Assembly: GCA_015039315.1 (NCBI GenBank)
Contig: WIDE01000047.1
Location: forward strand, 227,628-245,965
Length of the DNA: 18,338 bases
DNA from: Clavulina sp. PMI_390
Lineage: Eukaryota > Basidiomycota > Agaricomycetes > Cantharellales > Hydnaceae
Direction of reading: 5' to 3'
Part shown: piece by piece, positions 1 through 10,210 of the stretch
Numbering within the stretch: the stretch's first letter is position 1
Layout: every line of letters begins with the position of its first letter
Position numbers and translations under genes: made by a program
The notes under the pieces: model-generated
Databases searched by the model: none
Seen by the model: only the letters and a program-made list of their open reading frames with translations
What the model was told of the DNA's origin: nothing

Positions 1-2520
1 AGTGGATATTAGCAAACGAGCGGACCCTTCGTGACGATAGGAGGAATGATTGGAAGAGAGGCCTCGTAGACTACGACGCTCATGCTGAGGTCGTATTCAA
101 ACCGTCACCCAAATCTACTTCCTCCGCTAGAGTGGTTGACCGAGAAAAGCTCTCGGGATACACTTTCCTTGACGAGCTTCGTGCCACGAGCATCGCTATT
201 CAACCTTCTTTCGACTCTTTTCAAAAAATGTTCAACATCATCACCAATGGCCTTCTGAACGGTCTGGACTGGTCAAACATTTTCCTTGCAGGTGGAATCG
301 TGCTTTCGACGCTACTTTGCACGTCTGAAGCGGACATCGACAAATACATCTCATCAGACATCGACGTGTACATTCACGGCCTGGACCCTGTTGCGGCGAA
401 TAAGAAGATACAGCACATCTTTGATGTGTGGAAATCAAACCTCCCTCCGTCGTGTCGTGAGAAGACACTGGTTGTGCGTAACTCGCGAACTATCACGTTC
501 TTTTCGGAGTATCCTGTGAAGCGCGTCCAGGTAGTACTGAAGCTCGTGAGAAATCCGAAAGAGGTCCTATTGAATTTTGATTTGGACATCTGTGCAATGG
601 GATATGACGGAACGAGCTTGAAGATGTTACCAAGGGCAGCGCGTGCGTTGGAAAGTGAGTTTTCGATGATGGCGATTATCTCGGACAGTGCACTTCTGAA
701 TATGCCATATCGTATCCTCAGCCGGATATAACGTTTTCACAATGGATCTAATTCAGGGGCACTATCTGGGGGAGCGCCGAGCATCACAAGAGTCTCGGTA
801 AGAAGCTGTAGATCTAACATATACTCATTATTACTCATGAATCCCAATGTAGAGTGTTCAAGTATGCTGACAAGGTTTCGATACGCTCTGCTCCACATCA
901 AATAGACCTATTAATAACTCTTCTCTTGCATTTTCAAAGGGCTATGGGATCCGCATTCTTCCTCCCTATGTGGACTCTCTTGTAGAGACCTTCCCTACAG
1001 GGTCCGGGATGCACCATAATAACGACCGATCGGAAGGAGAGCCTTACGCTCCCAATCTCGATGAAGCGGCAGCTCGTGCCACGAAGTGGACCCAACAAGC
1101 TATCAAAAAGTACGGCTTTTTTTGTCACTTCCCACTATCTGATCTGTACTTGAGCTGTGCTACAACAAAATTGCAGTCACTGACATATATTTGCTGTTTG
1201 TCTCCATAGCTATGCAAGTTACGGTTCTTGGCTCCCGAAAAAGGACGTTCCAGAATTCACGCATGGCATGCTTGAGGAGCGCTCCATCGTCACGTCTGAG
1301 CCTGGTGAGAGGAGCTGCCTGACAAGCTTTGAACTGTTGATGCGGCACGTCGAGCTCTGGAGGGAGAAAGTTAGGGGGCGCATCACGTACGTTGTCTATA
1401 TTATCCTCCATGGAATCCGGTTCATTGATCAATCAACCACTGCTATAACCACTATCATACATATTATTGAGCCAGAATACTTAAAGAAGAGTGGGCAACC
1501 AATAACTATGACGTGGGCCCCACAGGGTACGACGATTCCCCAGTGTACACCTGGGGTAAAGATTTTAGTCTTGAATCTTTCAAACGTGTGCTCGAGGATT
1601 ATAATGCGAAGGACTACAGGGGATTTGAAGCTAGTTATGATGAAATCATGCAGAGCGAGGATGCTCCAGAGGAGCAGGATCTCGAAGGTATGTCTCGTTG
1701 GAATTTCATTGACGTCCCATGACTCCCATGCCTAACACATTAGAATTGAACTTCTAAATTCACTAGCAATTGGCAAAACTCGGCGCAGCTCCTTTGCGGC
1801 CGATGTCTCAACCCTTCTCAACCCTGAGGGCGATATCATCCTCCTATTTTTTGCTTCTCCTGGATTTGCGGATTTCGCAGACGGACTAGTAAAGAAAGCA
1901 CTTGAAGAAAACACACTCCCCCTCCCAAAGGAAGACGTCGATGAAGGGAAGATAATCAAAGTGCTGGAGTCCTATACACGGATCGATGGGGACGGAGCTG
2001 AGATCCCTATGGAGATGCTGAAGTGGAGGATAAACGCCATAGTTGGGTGGCAGCAAATTGATCGTAGAATCGATGAGTGTGTTTTATTCTCTCGTATCCT
2101 TCTCGCACCTTTTGATATTCTCCTTCAACGGGCCACCTGGCCTACCACTTTCCGCTCACTTTGACCCATAACGTTGCGATTATGCTGACCTTCCTCTGGC
2201 CATTCGCGTGGTATTTGATCACTTCCTACTCCACTTACAGGGTATTCGAAATTCTGTGGTCTTTCTATCGCGCATTCGGCGAAGTTCGACTCCCCTCCCC
2301 CGACATCAACCGCAAATTTTTCACTGAAGTGGGCCGGCGTGCAATTCGGCCCACTCCCACCGATGAGTATGCTGGATTCGGAAGATGGGTACTCAGGGGC
2401 GCACCTAGGATTGGGTATAGTTATGGAGGGCTGGGGCAGGGATTCTTTGGGTGGACGGATGATGAAGGTTTGGAAGAAGACGGGTATGGAGATGATTCTG
2501 AGACAAATTTCTTTGACTAA
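1..2520 (+). CDS. Nucleotidyltransferase-like fungal protein, 5' end outside the window
   Basis: Eight exons join in phase: <1-654, 722-797, 853-874, 940-1109, 1210-1386, 1476-1687, 1767-2076, 2241-2520 (TAA). The frame is open from base 3 to the left edge, so the start lies outside; 632 residues are visible. Numbered from the first full codon, residues 95-98 (LAGG) followed by SDIDVY (D119, D121) and NFDLD (D193/D195) resemble the G-G, D-x-D and third-acid motifs of the nucleotidyltransferase superfold. The rest is not a domain I recognise; proteins of this build are, to my knowledge, uncharacterised families in Agaricomycetes. The C-terminus is rich in Gly, Asp and Glu. Exon 3 is only 22 nt. 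The last intron (2077-2240, 164 nt) is unusually long and may hide an exon or a wrong splice choice. Gene reality is well supported by phase; enzymatic activity is inference from motifs only. Confidence 0.8.
853..874 (+). other. 22-nt microexon in the nucleotidyltransferase-like gene
   Basis: The bases between acceptor TAG (850-852) and donor GT (875) encode the tail of one Arg codon plus VFKYADK. This joins RRASQES-R upstream to GYGIRIL downstream without breaking the frame. Skipping it would shift the frame, since 22 is not a multiple of three. Confidence 0.75.
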
Positions 2521-3470
2521 AGCCTAGTTCCGGGACTCGGAGCGCACAAAATCCAATTGTCAGCTGAAGAGAATAATGAAGGCTAGCGGAACCGTATAAC
2601 ATTTACCCATGAATGAACCTCACCTTCTTAATTTCACATCCAAACAGGTTTAGCCATCGGAATGGATAGCCTGTTGATGTCCCCTCTTGCTCGCACTCGT
2701 CACACTCAAGTAGAACCACGTCAGAACTATAAAATGTTGGCTCAGTTCTCACCCACGCACAGCGTGATCCCACCAAAGGCTCAGGCTCCCAAAGCCTTGT
2801 GATCTGCCTCACTCTTGTTGTCACACCGGCTTATGGAGGCTAACCCTATACCTTTTCTCTAACCCAGCCACCAAATGGCAGCGTATTCAACCTTAACCTG
2901 AGGAGCCGCCGGCCACCTGGTTGAAGCCGGCACACTACAACCTCTTCCTCTGTCGTGGTGCTTCCCACACATGGCGCTGCGAGCTATTTCGGCCACTGTC
3001 CCCATATCTAGGAGCCTAGGATATGGCATATCGTTGATGGAAACTGTTGGGATCGGGACTCCCTACGAGGTAGTAGTTTACTCTTTTGGGGCGACGAGAT
3101 CGAAGGTGTCCGCGCCAGAGCCCCTTGTTGGGACGACGATGGGCCATGGAGAATTGCATATTCAGCCCTATGGAGATGGTGTTTATTGGGTCCCAAGATA
3201 CTGTAGCCCAGAGCAAGAGTCGAAGTGGGTGTTGTTGAGGATACACTGGCGTTGTCAGAGTGTCGGGCCGATTTTGTTATCGTAAGCTCTAAGGCTCTTC
3301 TCGCACAGCTTTTCGAGGGACACAGAGCCATAGCTGATTTGTCTATTGAGCCCTTCGTGGATATCTAAGTGGCTAGCTATTGGAAGGTTCGTTTGAGTGT
3401 TATGGTAGCTATGGCGGAATAGCTAAAGCTTTGTTCACAACGAGAAAACGCATAGTCTAAGCCTAGATTT
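2521..3470. other. Intergenic region, no supported gene
   Basis: Open frames on both strands here (for example 2971-3285 on plus and 2603-2824 on minus) overlap each other. They show no domain that I recognise and no splice-linked continuation, and the minus one has no ATG. A GC-rich stretch near 2905-2932 has two GCCGGC hexamers about 20 bases apart. The 3' processing signals of the upstream gene should lie just after 2520, but no clear signal stands out. Confidence 0.5.
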
Positions 3471-3925
3471 CTATACATTTATCAGTGGTTTTTTCAATGC
3501 TTTATGAGTGCCAGTTTTCTGTACCCCATCGTTTTGAGAGCGGAAGCTGTAAACGGCAGAGCCTGAGAATCTTTCCAGCGTGGGAAATATCTGTCGAGCC
3601 TCCCGCCAACAGTGTTCTCCCACCTTAAGGGCCAGATTCGACCCAAGCATTGATCTTGTTACGAAAAATTCAATATGAAAGACACCAATGCCAAGGATCT
3701 CGCCCGAAATTTCGATCTTTTCGTGGGAGGTTGCATCCTCGCCACAGACATGTAATGAGGCAGCGACGGTTGACAACACAAAGACTCTTTGGGCAAACTG
3801 AATTTCCGCAATTCTTCCGGTATCCTCGATGCGAGCCAGCGATAATATAGAGTCATCCTTTGTCGGCTCCAATCAGCCAAGGCTTTTTGCTCGACGTTGC
3901 CAGCCAGATCACCTACTGTTGCCAT
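3471..3925 (-). CDS. Hypothetical protein, doubtful
   Basis: A minus-strand open frame from 3872 down to a TAG at 3471 has protein-like composition but no ATG of its own; a stop lies just upstream. A possible model uses ATG at 3925-3923 with a 9-nt first exon (3925-3917). A 50-nt intron (3916-3867, GTAGGT...GGAG, with a CTGAT branch-like motif) would follow, then exon 2 from 3866, giving about 127 residues starting MATPTKDDS. No domain, signal peptide or membrane segment is recognisable. It would be transcribed away from the small secreted protein gene at 4315, sharing the intervening about 390 bases as a divergent promoter. A purely chance open frame is a serious alternative. Confidence 0.3.
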
Positions 3926-4130
3926 TACCACCCGAATTAAGTTTACCCGCAGCCTTGCCTCTCTAAGGCAACATAAAAAAGAATTCCTGATCACTCACGC
4001 CTCTATTACGAAAATCCTGGCAGAAGCCACGCGCTGTCATGGTTTCTGCATTTCGCTATGGAAGTGATCACCAAGGTACAACCTTGGTTCATCTCGTTCA
4101 ATCGGGCCGTCTGTACCCGCCAGAGTCCTT

Positions 4131-4136
4131 TATAAG
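4131..4136 (+). promoter_or_regulatory. TATA box of the small secreted protein gene
   Basis: TATAAG (within CTTTATAAGG) sits about 180 bases before the ATG at 4315. A pyrimidine-rich tract (about 4141-4310) follows, as is usual around transcription starts and 5' leaders of strongly expressed fungal genes. Confidence 0.6.
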
Positions 4137-4314
4137 GTCCGTCCCTCTCTTCGTATCTCTTCACTTCCCAAGTCCACTTCCCCCTCTTTGCTTTGCGCCG
4201 GTCGCACCACTTTCGTCTTCCTCGTTCTTCGCGCAGGTCGCTTCACTTTTTTCGTACACATCATCTATCCTTCGACCGGCTCTTCCTCTTCCTCTCCCAT
4301 CCCAACTAAGCAAC

Positions 4315-5098
4315 ATGTTCTTCTCTCGCGCAATCCCCCTGTTGGCTCTGGCTCTCTCCATTGTCCCATCTGCGTTCGCGGCTCCCATCCCCCTCGACGC
4401 CGTCGAGCAGCTCGAGATCCTCGATCGTCGCGCCACCTTCGTCGAGCAGTCGTAAGTCTTCTCCTCGAATACGCAGCCGCATTCATTCTCATCCTTCAAT
4501 ATAGATACGATACATTCCAGATCTCTGACGGAACTGCTGGCAATGCCCAAGCCCAAGCGAACGCTATCCTGAGTACGTGCATAAATGTTGACCATGTCAT
4601 CATTTCGAAACCCTGATATATTTCTTTGCTTCCTTAGCTCCATTCTCTGGGCGTGACCTTTCTACTGTTAGTTCTGCCGAGTTGACGGCTCTCCAAAACA
4701 TGCGTGAGGCAGCTGAGACCGCTGAGGTACGAGCAAATTCTTCTATTACCATCTAGTGAATGAGGCTCTCATCCCACTTTTATATGTTTATAGACCGCCC
4801 AGTTTAATCCTGCGATTGCAGCTGCCTCTGGCGCCGCCAAGACTGCCCTGCAGAACGGCAAGATTAAGAACAAGGTCTTGAAGCTCACTCTTGAGGTTCA
4901 AGGTACGCTTCAACCTCCATCACACGCAGCCGATGGAACGGCAGCTAACTCACTCTCCGCTACTTGATAGGTCTGCAAATCCAAGCCGCTCAGGGCAAGA
5001 ACACCGCCTCACAGATCACCGCCGAGACCACCAAGCTCAACAACAATATCGCACTGGACACCAAGGCCGCTGGCCAGGCGTCCAAGGGTGTGGTTTAG
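4315..5098 (+). CDS. Small secreted protein with a Kex2-type site
   Basis: Five exons join in phase: 4315-4451, 4505-4572, 4638-4726, 4794-4902, 4971-5098 (TAG), giving 176 residues. Residues 1-22 form a clean signal peptide (hydrophobic core LLALALSIV, ending SAFA before AP). A dibasic Arg-Arg at 38-39 (ILDRR) is a likely Kex2 cleavage site that would free a mature chain starting ATFVEQ. The mature part is rich in Ala, Gln, Asn and Thr, has no cysteine, and looks helical, with repeated A-x-x-A spacing. It resembles the small secreted proteins that are widespread and mostly functionally unknown in Agaricomycetes (YDTFQISDGTAGNA and KIKNKVLKLTLEVQ are the family-like stretches). The start is set by the only ATG that precedes the signal peptide. 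A TATA box and CT-rich leader suggest strong expression. An effector role is possible but unproven. Confidence 0.87.
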
Positions 5099-5321
5099 TG
5101 TGGATGGACGGATGCAAATGTCTAAGAATATTTATGATGTGTATTATACGTTTGTGGATATCGCCTGTTGCAAAGCAATTGAGACACGTGGATTACTAGC
5201 CTGAGGTCGTTGTGAGTTTTGTTCGAGGAGACATGAGATGGCTGGCATGACTCACTACATGTTCCGGAGAATCAAAGATGGCTAGAGCACTACTCCCGAG
5301 TTCAGGGGGGCTCCACGCGTT
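5099..5321. other. Convergent 3' region
   Basis: The stops of the secreted protein gene (plus, 5098) and the PAH gene (minus, 5322) face each other across about 220 bases. Both 3' untranslated regions must lie or overlap here. No other coding signal is seen. Confidence 0.6.
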
Positions 5322-5622
5322 CTATGTGCTGGGTGTATTCGGAAGGAAGTCGTTGAACTCTTGAATAAGATCGGGATCGTGCTGGAACAGCGCGTTCACT
5401 TGCTCATGCGTCTACGTCAATAGCATCAGTCAGCAAACGCAGTTTTCTGTAGAAGCCCGGTTGAATTTTGGTGGAACCGACCTCTTGTATTGAGAGGCCC
5501 TCCTTTCGATGACTCTCGAGAATTGCTAGGAATACCTTATACGTGTTCGGATCTTCCGAGAAGCGAGACTTGACTTTGCCAAGAAACTGGATGGCATGAC
5601 TAAAATTGGCCGTTTCAGACAT
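5322..5622 (-). CDS. Stand-alone SIN3-type paired amphipathic helix (PAH) protein
   Basis: Two exons, 5622-5482 and 5411-5322 (TAG), joined over a 70-nt intron (GTCGGT...GTAG, CTGAC branch-like motif), give 76 residues. Almost the whole protein is one PAH fold. Helix 1 is FSHAIQFLGKVKSRF, helix 2 is PNTYKVFLAILESHRKE, helix 3 is HEQVNALFQHDPDLIQEFNDF, and FLP closes it, as in SIN3 repeats. In SIN3, PAH domains bind short amphipathic helices of transcription factors and scaffold histone deacetylases. This protein lacks everything else of SIN3 (no other PAH repeats, no HDAC-interaction domain). It may be a nuclear binding partner or a competitor of SIN3; that is inference. The ATG chosen is the first in frame. 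The donor GTCGGT is weak, but unspliced translation runs out of the PAH pattern immediately, which supports splicing. Confidence 0.87.
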
Positions 5623-6467
5623 CTTGACTCTTCAGTGTGTGCCTCTTAGGTGGTATATAGTGTTCGGTGATTCTGCTGGTTCAAGTTCGCCAAGGAATGA
5701 CTCCAGCGAACACGGCCATACAAAAGTCGAGTTTTCTCACGTTCGTCGTTCTGGTCCGAACTTCCACCCTGGGTCGATCTCCTTGCTCGTATCCCATGTA
5801 GTTATCGAAATGTCTTCCTAAACCACATAGGGCATACTCCTGCGTTACGATATGACAGAGAGCTTCTGGTTCACCTTGCCATGTTCGGTTGACAACACCC
5901 CTTTACGACAGGCACTGAGCATCACCATTCAGGAGCCATCAGGTTTATCATCGCTTGAGAAGCAGGACCCTAGTCATATATTGCAAAGTGGTGTGGCTCC
6001 ACAAATATTATTAGTGATGTTCACTTGGTCGGATTGATTGCCAAGAACGTGCCGCCGCCAAGGTCCACATGGTCGGAGACGCCTTCTCAACGACATGCCA
6101 TAACTCTCCACAAGGGTTTGCAGGTCTAATTATGGACCCGAACCTCGAAAGTCCCGCGAATCTTCATACTAGCCGACAAGAACGCCAAGCCTCATCACAT
6201 CTCAATGACCGATCTGAATTCGTTTCGAACCCCTCCTCATGAACAACTCCCTCCGTCTCTCGCTTGCGATCCTATTTCATATCTTCGACGCCAACGTTCG
6301 TTATCTTTGATCGACACTCGTGGCTCCGTTATCTCGGGCAGTCCTGCTAGTATTCACTCACCATGTTGTCCTTCGGAGCGACGGGAGGAGTTATAGGAGT
6401 GTGGAGCCCCCAGACTGATATTTAAGGAGTACTGATCACTTGCAACCACTACCACCACTCCTCTGCC
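5623..6467. other. Divergent intergenic region between the PAH gene and the nuclease gene
   Basis: About 845 bases must hold both promoters. On the minus strand TATATAC lies at about 5659-5653, only about 30 bases before the PAH ATG, so it would leave almost no 5' leader. On the plus strand TATTTAAG at about 6419-6426 lies about 45 bases before the nuclease ATG. Short open frames inside (for example 5852-6037 and 6205-6396) have no recognisable domain, and I do not call them genes. Confidence 0.5.
6419..6426 (+). promoter_or_regulatory. TATA-like element of the nuclease gene
   Basis: TATTTAAG lies about 42-49 bases upstream of the ATG at 6468, a reasonable distance for a short-leader fungal gene. 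Confidence 0.35.
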
Positions 6468-7947
6468 ATGTTCTCCCCCGCCTCACTCGCTACCGGCGCC
6501 TTGCTCTTTGCATCTGCGACCTCAGTGCACGCTTGGGGGTATGATTTTTCGTGGATCCTACCATCACGTCACCACTCACATTACTCATCTTCTAAAGCAA
6601 TTCGGGCCATGAGACTATCGGATACATCGCCCAAGCCTTTCTAGGGCCCAAGACTCTTGCATTCGTCCAGAAGACTTTGGATTCTTCGTACAGTGGCCAG
6701 CTTGGGCCGGCTGCAATTTGGGCTGACTCCATCAAGTATAGCACTGGTTGGACCTGGTAAGTTATCTTTTCAATTGATGAATCACAATAATACTAGGCAC
6801 TTATATGTTGTATACCTGTAGGTCGCAAGCTTTGCACTACATTGACGCGAACGACAGCCCTTTGAGCGGCTCATGCAGCGTCTCTGACTCTCGTGACTGT
6901 GACGGCGATTGCATCCTCACTGGTCAGCGTTAACATTCATCGACTCACCTTCAGTTCCTTACCTCTAGAATTCCTGTCATTTCAGCCCTGACAAACTATA
7001 CCTCTCGGGTGGTAAACACCGCCCTCAGCGGTACGTTTCATTTCCTCTCATCACCCAGTCGATACCAACTCATCCGCAATTCTTGTAGTCTCTGAGCAGG
7101 ACATTGCCTTGAAGTTTATCAGTACGCCCCTCCCCACCGTCGTCGTATGTCTAGCCTGACTTATTCTGTTCGTCAGCACACTTCATCGGTGATATCGGGC
7201 AACCTCTTCACTGCGAGGCGTACGAAGTTGGTGGGAACGATATCGATGAGAAGTTTGATGGCACCAGCACGGAGCTGCACGCAGTGTGAGTTATCCATGA
7301 ACTGATTTATCGGGCGAAATCTATTAATCGCTCCCCATACTAGCTGGGACACATATATCCCCGAGAAGACTATCAAGCTGAACCACTGTACGAAGCCTCC
7401 TATGTCATCTGCCGATATCTTTCCTTTCTCTTACCCCTTTCCCAACAGCCAACAGTATCACAACTTACGCGTCCGACCTCGTGACTAAAATCAAGACGGG
7501 CACATACAAATCACTCGCTGCGTCGTGGATCAACTGCACGAACCCTACCCTTCACCAGCGCCGCAGCCTAGATCTTGACGAGCGCTCTTTTATCCCCGAC
7601 TCGACCCACGACATGCCGATGCTTTCCAATCGCGCTTCCACCACGGACCTGGAATGCCCCCTCGAATGGGCGAAGGACTCGAACTCTTACGTCTGCAGCA
7701 CTGGTACGATCACATTTGCCCGTACCTCTGCACTTGGTGCTTCGTTTGCAAGATCCAAACTTACGAATTCCTTCAATATCCGCCTCTCCTGAATATAGTG
7801 TTTACGGGTTATACTGCGAGCGACCTTGGCACGACCTACTATACGAACAACGCCCCCATCGTGGACCTCCAGATCGCCAAGAGTGGCTATCGCCTGGCTG
7901 CCTGGCTGAATACGCTCTTTGATGGCACTGCTATGCCCTCGAGCTGA
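6468..7947 (+). CDS. Secreted S1/P1-type zinc nuclease
   Basis: Nine exons join in phase: 6468-6538, 6598-6756, 6822-6922, 6986-7030, 7089-7121, 7177-7285, 7344-7387, 7449-7703, 7799-7947 (TGA), giving 321 residues. The family cleaves single-stranded DNA and RNA and removes 3' phosphates with three zinc ions. A signal peptide (1-22, ending VHA) leaves Trp23 as the mature N-terminus, which itself binds zinc. All nine ligands are visible: W23, H28, D67, H82, H138, D142, H148, H171, D175. Subtracting 22 reproduces the classical nuclease P1 numbering (1, 6, 45, 60, 116, 120, 126, 149, 153) with no gap. Four cysteines (95, 103, 107, 149) lie in the core. The region after SWINCTNP holds an extra stretch of roughly 30 residues, with a dibasic RR, compared with P1. 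N-glycosylation sequons include NYT (114) and NCT. Likely role is extracellular nucleic-acid scavenging. Confidence 0.97.
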
Positions 7948-8458
7948 ACGTGACACTCCCCTCCAATCCTGTCTCATTGTTCTTGGGAACCAAACGTTTT
8001 CGATAGATTTCCTTGATCATGGGGAGTTTTATCAGAAAAGTTTACTCCCAATCATGTTTGCATAGTTTCTTAGCAGGTAGATCAAGCCAATATCACAGAC
8101 ATACAGAATCTCTACCCCTCTCAAGATCACAGTGACTGTCGAGTACCCTTGTAGAGTGGATAAAAGGCTGTTCACTGGTTTACTCTTGCCATCCATATCT
8201 GCGACCACTAGCCTCGTGCCGTCAAGTGTGTGAGTGGCGTGCAAATGATATGTAGACTTGTTATGGACGTGCCGTCAACATCCCTGCCCATTCTGCAATT
8301 GAGCAGAGCCACCCGAGGACGCGTCCCACGCTCCGGCCTCCGCCGACCATTCAAAAGCTGCTCAGCAACCAATCGACGATTCGCGCCTCGATCCTGACTG
8401 AGCGCACGCTGTGAGCTACAGGGGCTTATTGAGTCACAAACTCTGCTAGCTCACTACG
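7948..8458. other. Intergenic region: nuclease 3' end and MYND gene promoter
   Basis: No supported gene. A CCAAT pentamer occurs at about 8369-8373 (AACCAATCG). TGAGTCA, the consensus of Gcn4/AP-1 type bZIP factors, is at 8430-8436, only 23 bases before the ATG of the next gene. Neither is proven functional. The minus-strand open frame 8032-8244 shows no domain. Confidence 0.45.
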
Positions 8459-10210
8459 ATGATCCCCGAAGAAGAAGCCCGTCAGCTTGTGGTCGACACC
8501 CTATATCCATTCTACTCGTTGTTGGGAGTCAATAAATCAAAGAGATCCACCACTGCTCGCGACGTCTGCATGGATTTCATGGTGTTCATACAAACGGCAG
8601 GTGGCGACGACACACGGCCCATTGTAAAGAAGCTACTCAATACAAAGTTCACTAGCAAAGTCGTGGAAGCCATTCTCTTGGTTGCCCCCCTTGGCGAAGC
8701 TGATGGGTACATTTCTGATCCAGACGATGATCGGTGGACGGTAAGCGGAATTAGCTCTGTAAGTGTCTCATTTCCTAACCTTCAACTATGCAGCTACCTG
8801 TATATTGGACTTTGCTTCCACTTCTCTCCATAATCAGCGACCTATTTGCTCGAAGGTTTCAGGCTACACCTGGCGCTTTTACGCCGGAGATCAATGTTCT
8901 GCAGGGTGCAATTCAGAAATTGGTTCCCGTGTGGTTTCGCGACAAAGGCTTCTTTCACGTTTTCAGTGGAGAAGGCTGGAAAGTGATTCTGAATTTGCGC
9001 GAACATATGCATACTCTACTGCGAGATGCACATGCGTATATTGGAGACTCGCGCTGCAAGGTGCGGCCTGACGACCTGTATGTGTTCTGATTCTTTGTTG
9101 GCGACATCGAACGAGATGCTTGACCAGTGCGCTATTCATTCTTGTTCTTAGACAATCATTTGTCAATGATTCCCTATCCATAATCTTGCGACTCCGTCTC
9201 TCGATCCCTCTCGGCTCGGGAATAACTGCGCCGCCAAGATTCTTCAAAGAGAACACCATAGTGCTACAAAGCTATCTCATAACTCTTCATAATATATTGG
9301 GCACAAGGATGTCTATCGACATATCGCAGTGGGCACGCTGCCAGCATCAAGATATTGTTTCATATTTCCTGGGCGTTGCTGCCGATCCAGAAAAATACCA
9401 AACTGACCCCTTCGAGGAACTTTCCACTCTTGGCCTCCTGATTATCTACGATTCGAGTCCTGGCTTGTCTCAAGCACTAATTGAGGCAGACTACCTTACT
9501 CATTCAATCCTGCATGCGAGGGTGAAACTCCCAAGCCTTCGACCATCAACTCAATTGGTTAGGATCGCGTTCCGCGATCTGATAGGTTCATGGCATTTCA
9601 TGCTAGAGCGCTCAGAGAGCCAGTCGATCTATCTCGAACTCTCGAAGAAGATGCTCGATCTGGATGTTCTCTTCATTGTGGAAGCCTTTGTGGTCATAAA
9701 ATTAGACGCGGGATCAACACTAGGCAAGTTGTTTTGCTGAACCCTGCTTTTGAGAGCACTGAAGTGACTGCCGCATAAAGATCTTAATACTAGCAATGCA
9801 CTCGTCTCTAGCATTCAACAAGCCTTCGCAGCTGGCAAAAGTTCGTTCGCTCTAAAGTATGCATCTCAGATTGCCGTAATGGCATCTCGAGCGAATGCAG
9901 ATCCTTTGGCGCATCCGAAGGCAAAGGATATGTGGCGTCGCTTCGCAGAAGAGCAGGAAGCACGCTTCTCCTCTGACGAAGTTTCTCCACCGGAATTAAT
10001 CTGCGGACTCCCTGGGTGCTCTTCACTTGCTTCTGCCGAATTACAGTGTCGGCGGTGCAAGCAGTGTTACTGCTCGGTAGCATGCCAAAAGCCGTACGTC
10101 CCTCTCACCCCGAACTTTGTTCCTTTTCTGACCCAAAACTATTTTTTTTTTTGCTGTATTATTCCACCAGAGATTGGCATCGTCACAAAACTATTTGTCG
10201 TGCGTTATAA
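8459..10210 (+). CDS. Protein with C-terminal MYND zinc finger
   Basis: Five exons join in phase: 8459-8740, 8794-9077, 9152-9727, 9794-10093, 10171-10210 (TAA), giving 493 residues. The last about 43 residues form a MYND finger. Cysteines are at 451 and 456 (CGLPGC), 466 and 469 (CRRC), 474 and 478 (YCSVAC), followed by DWHRH (H486) and a final C490, so the C6-H-C zinc set is complete. MYND fingers usually bind proline-rich partners. The long N-terminal part has no catalytic motif that I recognise and looks like helical repeats. Such MYND-tailed proteins are common and mostly uncharacterised in Agaricomycetes. The last exon is 40 nt and supplies DWHRHKTICRAL, so the finger exists only after splicing; the intron before it has a long T run. 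The donor at 9728 (GTTGTT) is weak. The alternative GC donor at 9724 would break the frame. Confidence 0.93.

Noticed and set aside
1688..1742. Acceptor TTAG at 1742 for the sixth intron of the first gene
   Set aside because: It brings an in-frame TAA almost at once; the next acceptor CACTAG at 1766 gives an open, sensible continuation.
2603..3285. Similar PEPLVG strings in the minus frame 2603-2824 and the plus frame 2971-3285, suggesting an inverted duplication
   Set aside because: The flanking bases do not align beyond about 20 nt, so it is probably coincidence.
4161..4643. 160-residue minus-strand open frame over the small secreted protein gene
   Set aside because: It is the antisense shadow of exons and introns of the plus-strand gene; Arg/Gly/Glu-rich composition, no domain.
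9724..9793. GC donor (TAG|GCAAGT) for the third intron of the MYND gene
   Set aside because: It leaves one base instead of two and breaks the frame into the MYND exon; the weaker GTTGTT donor at 9728 keeps it.
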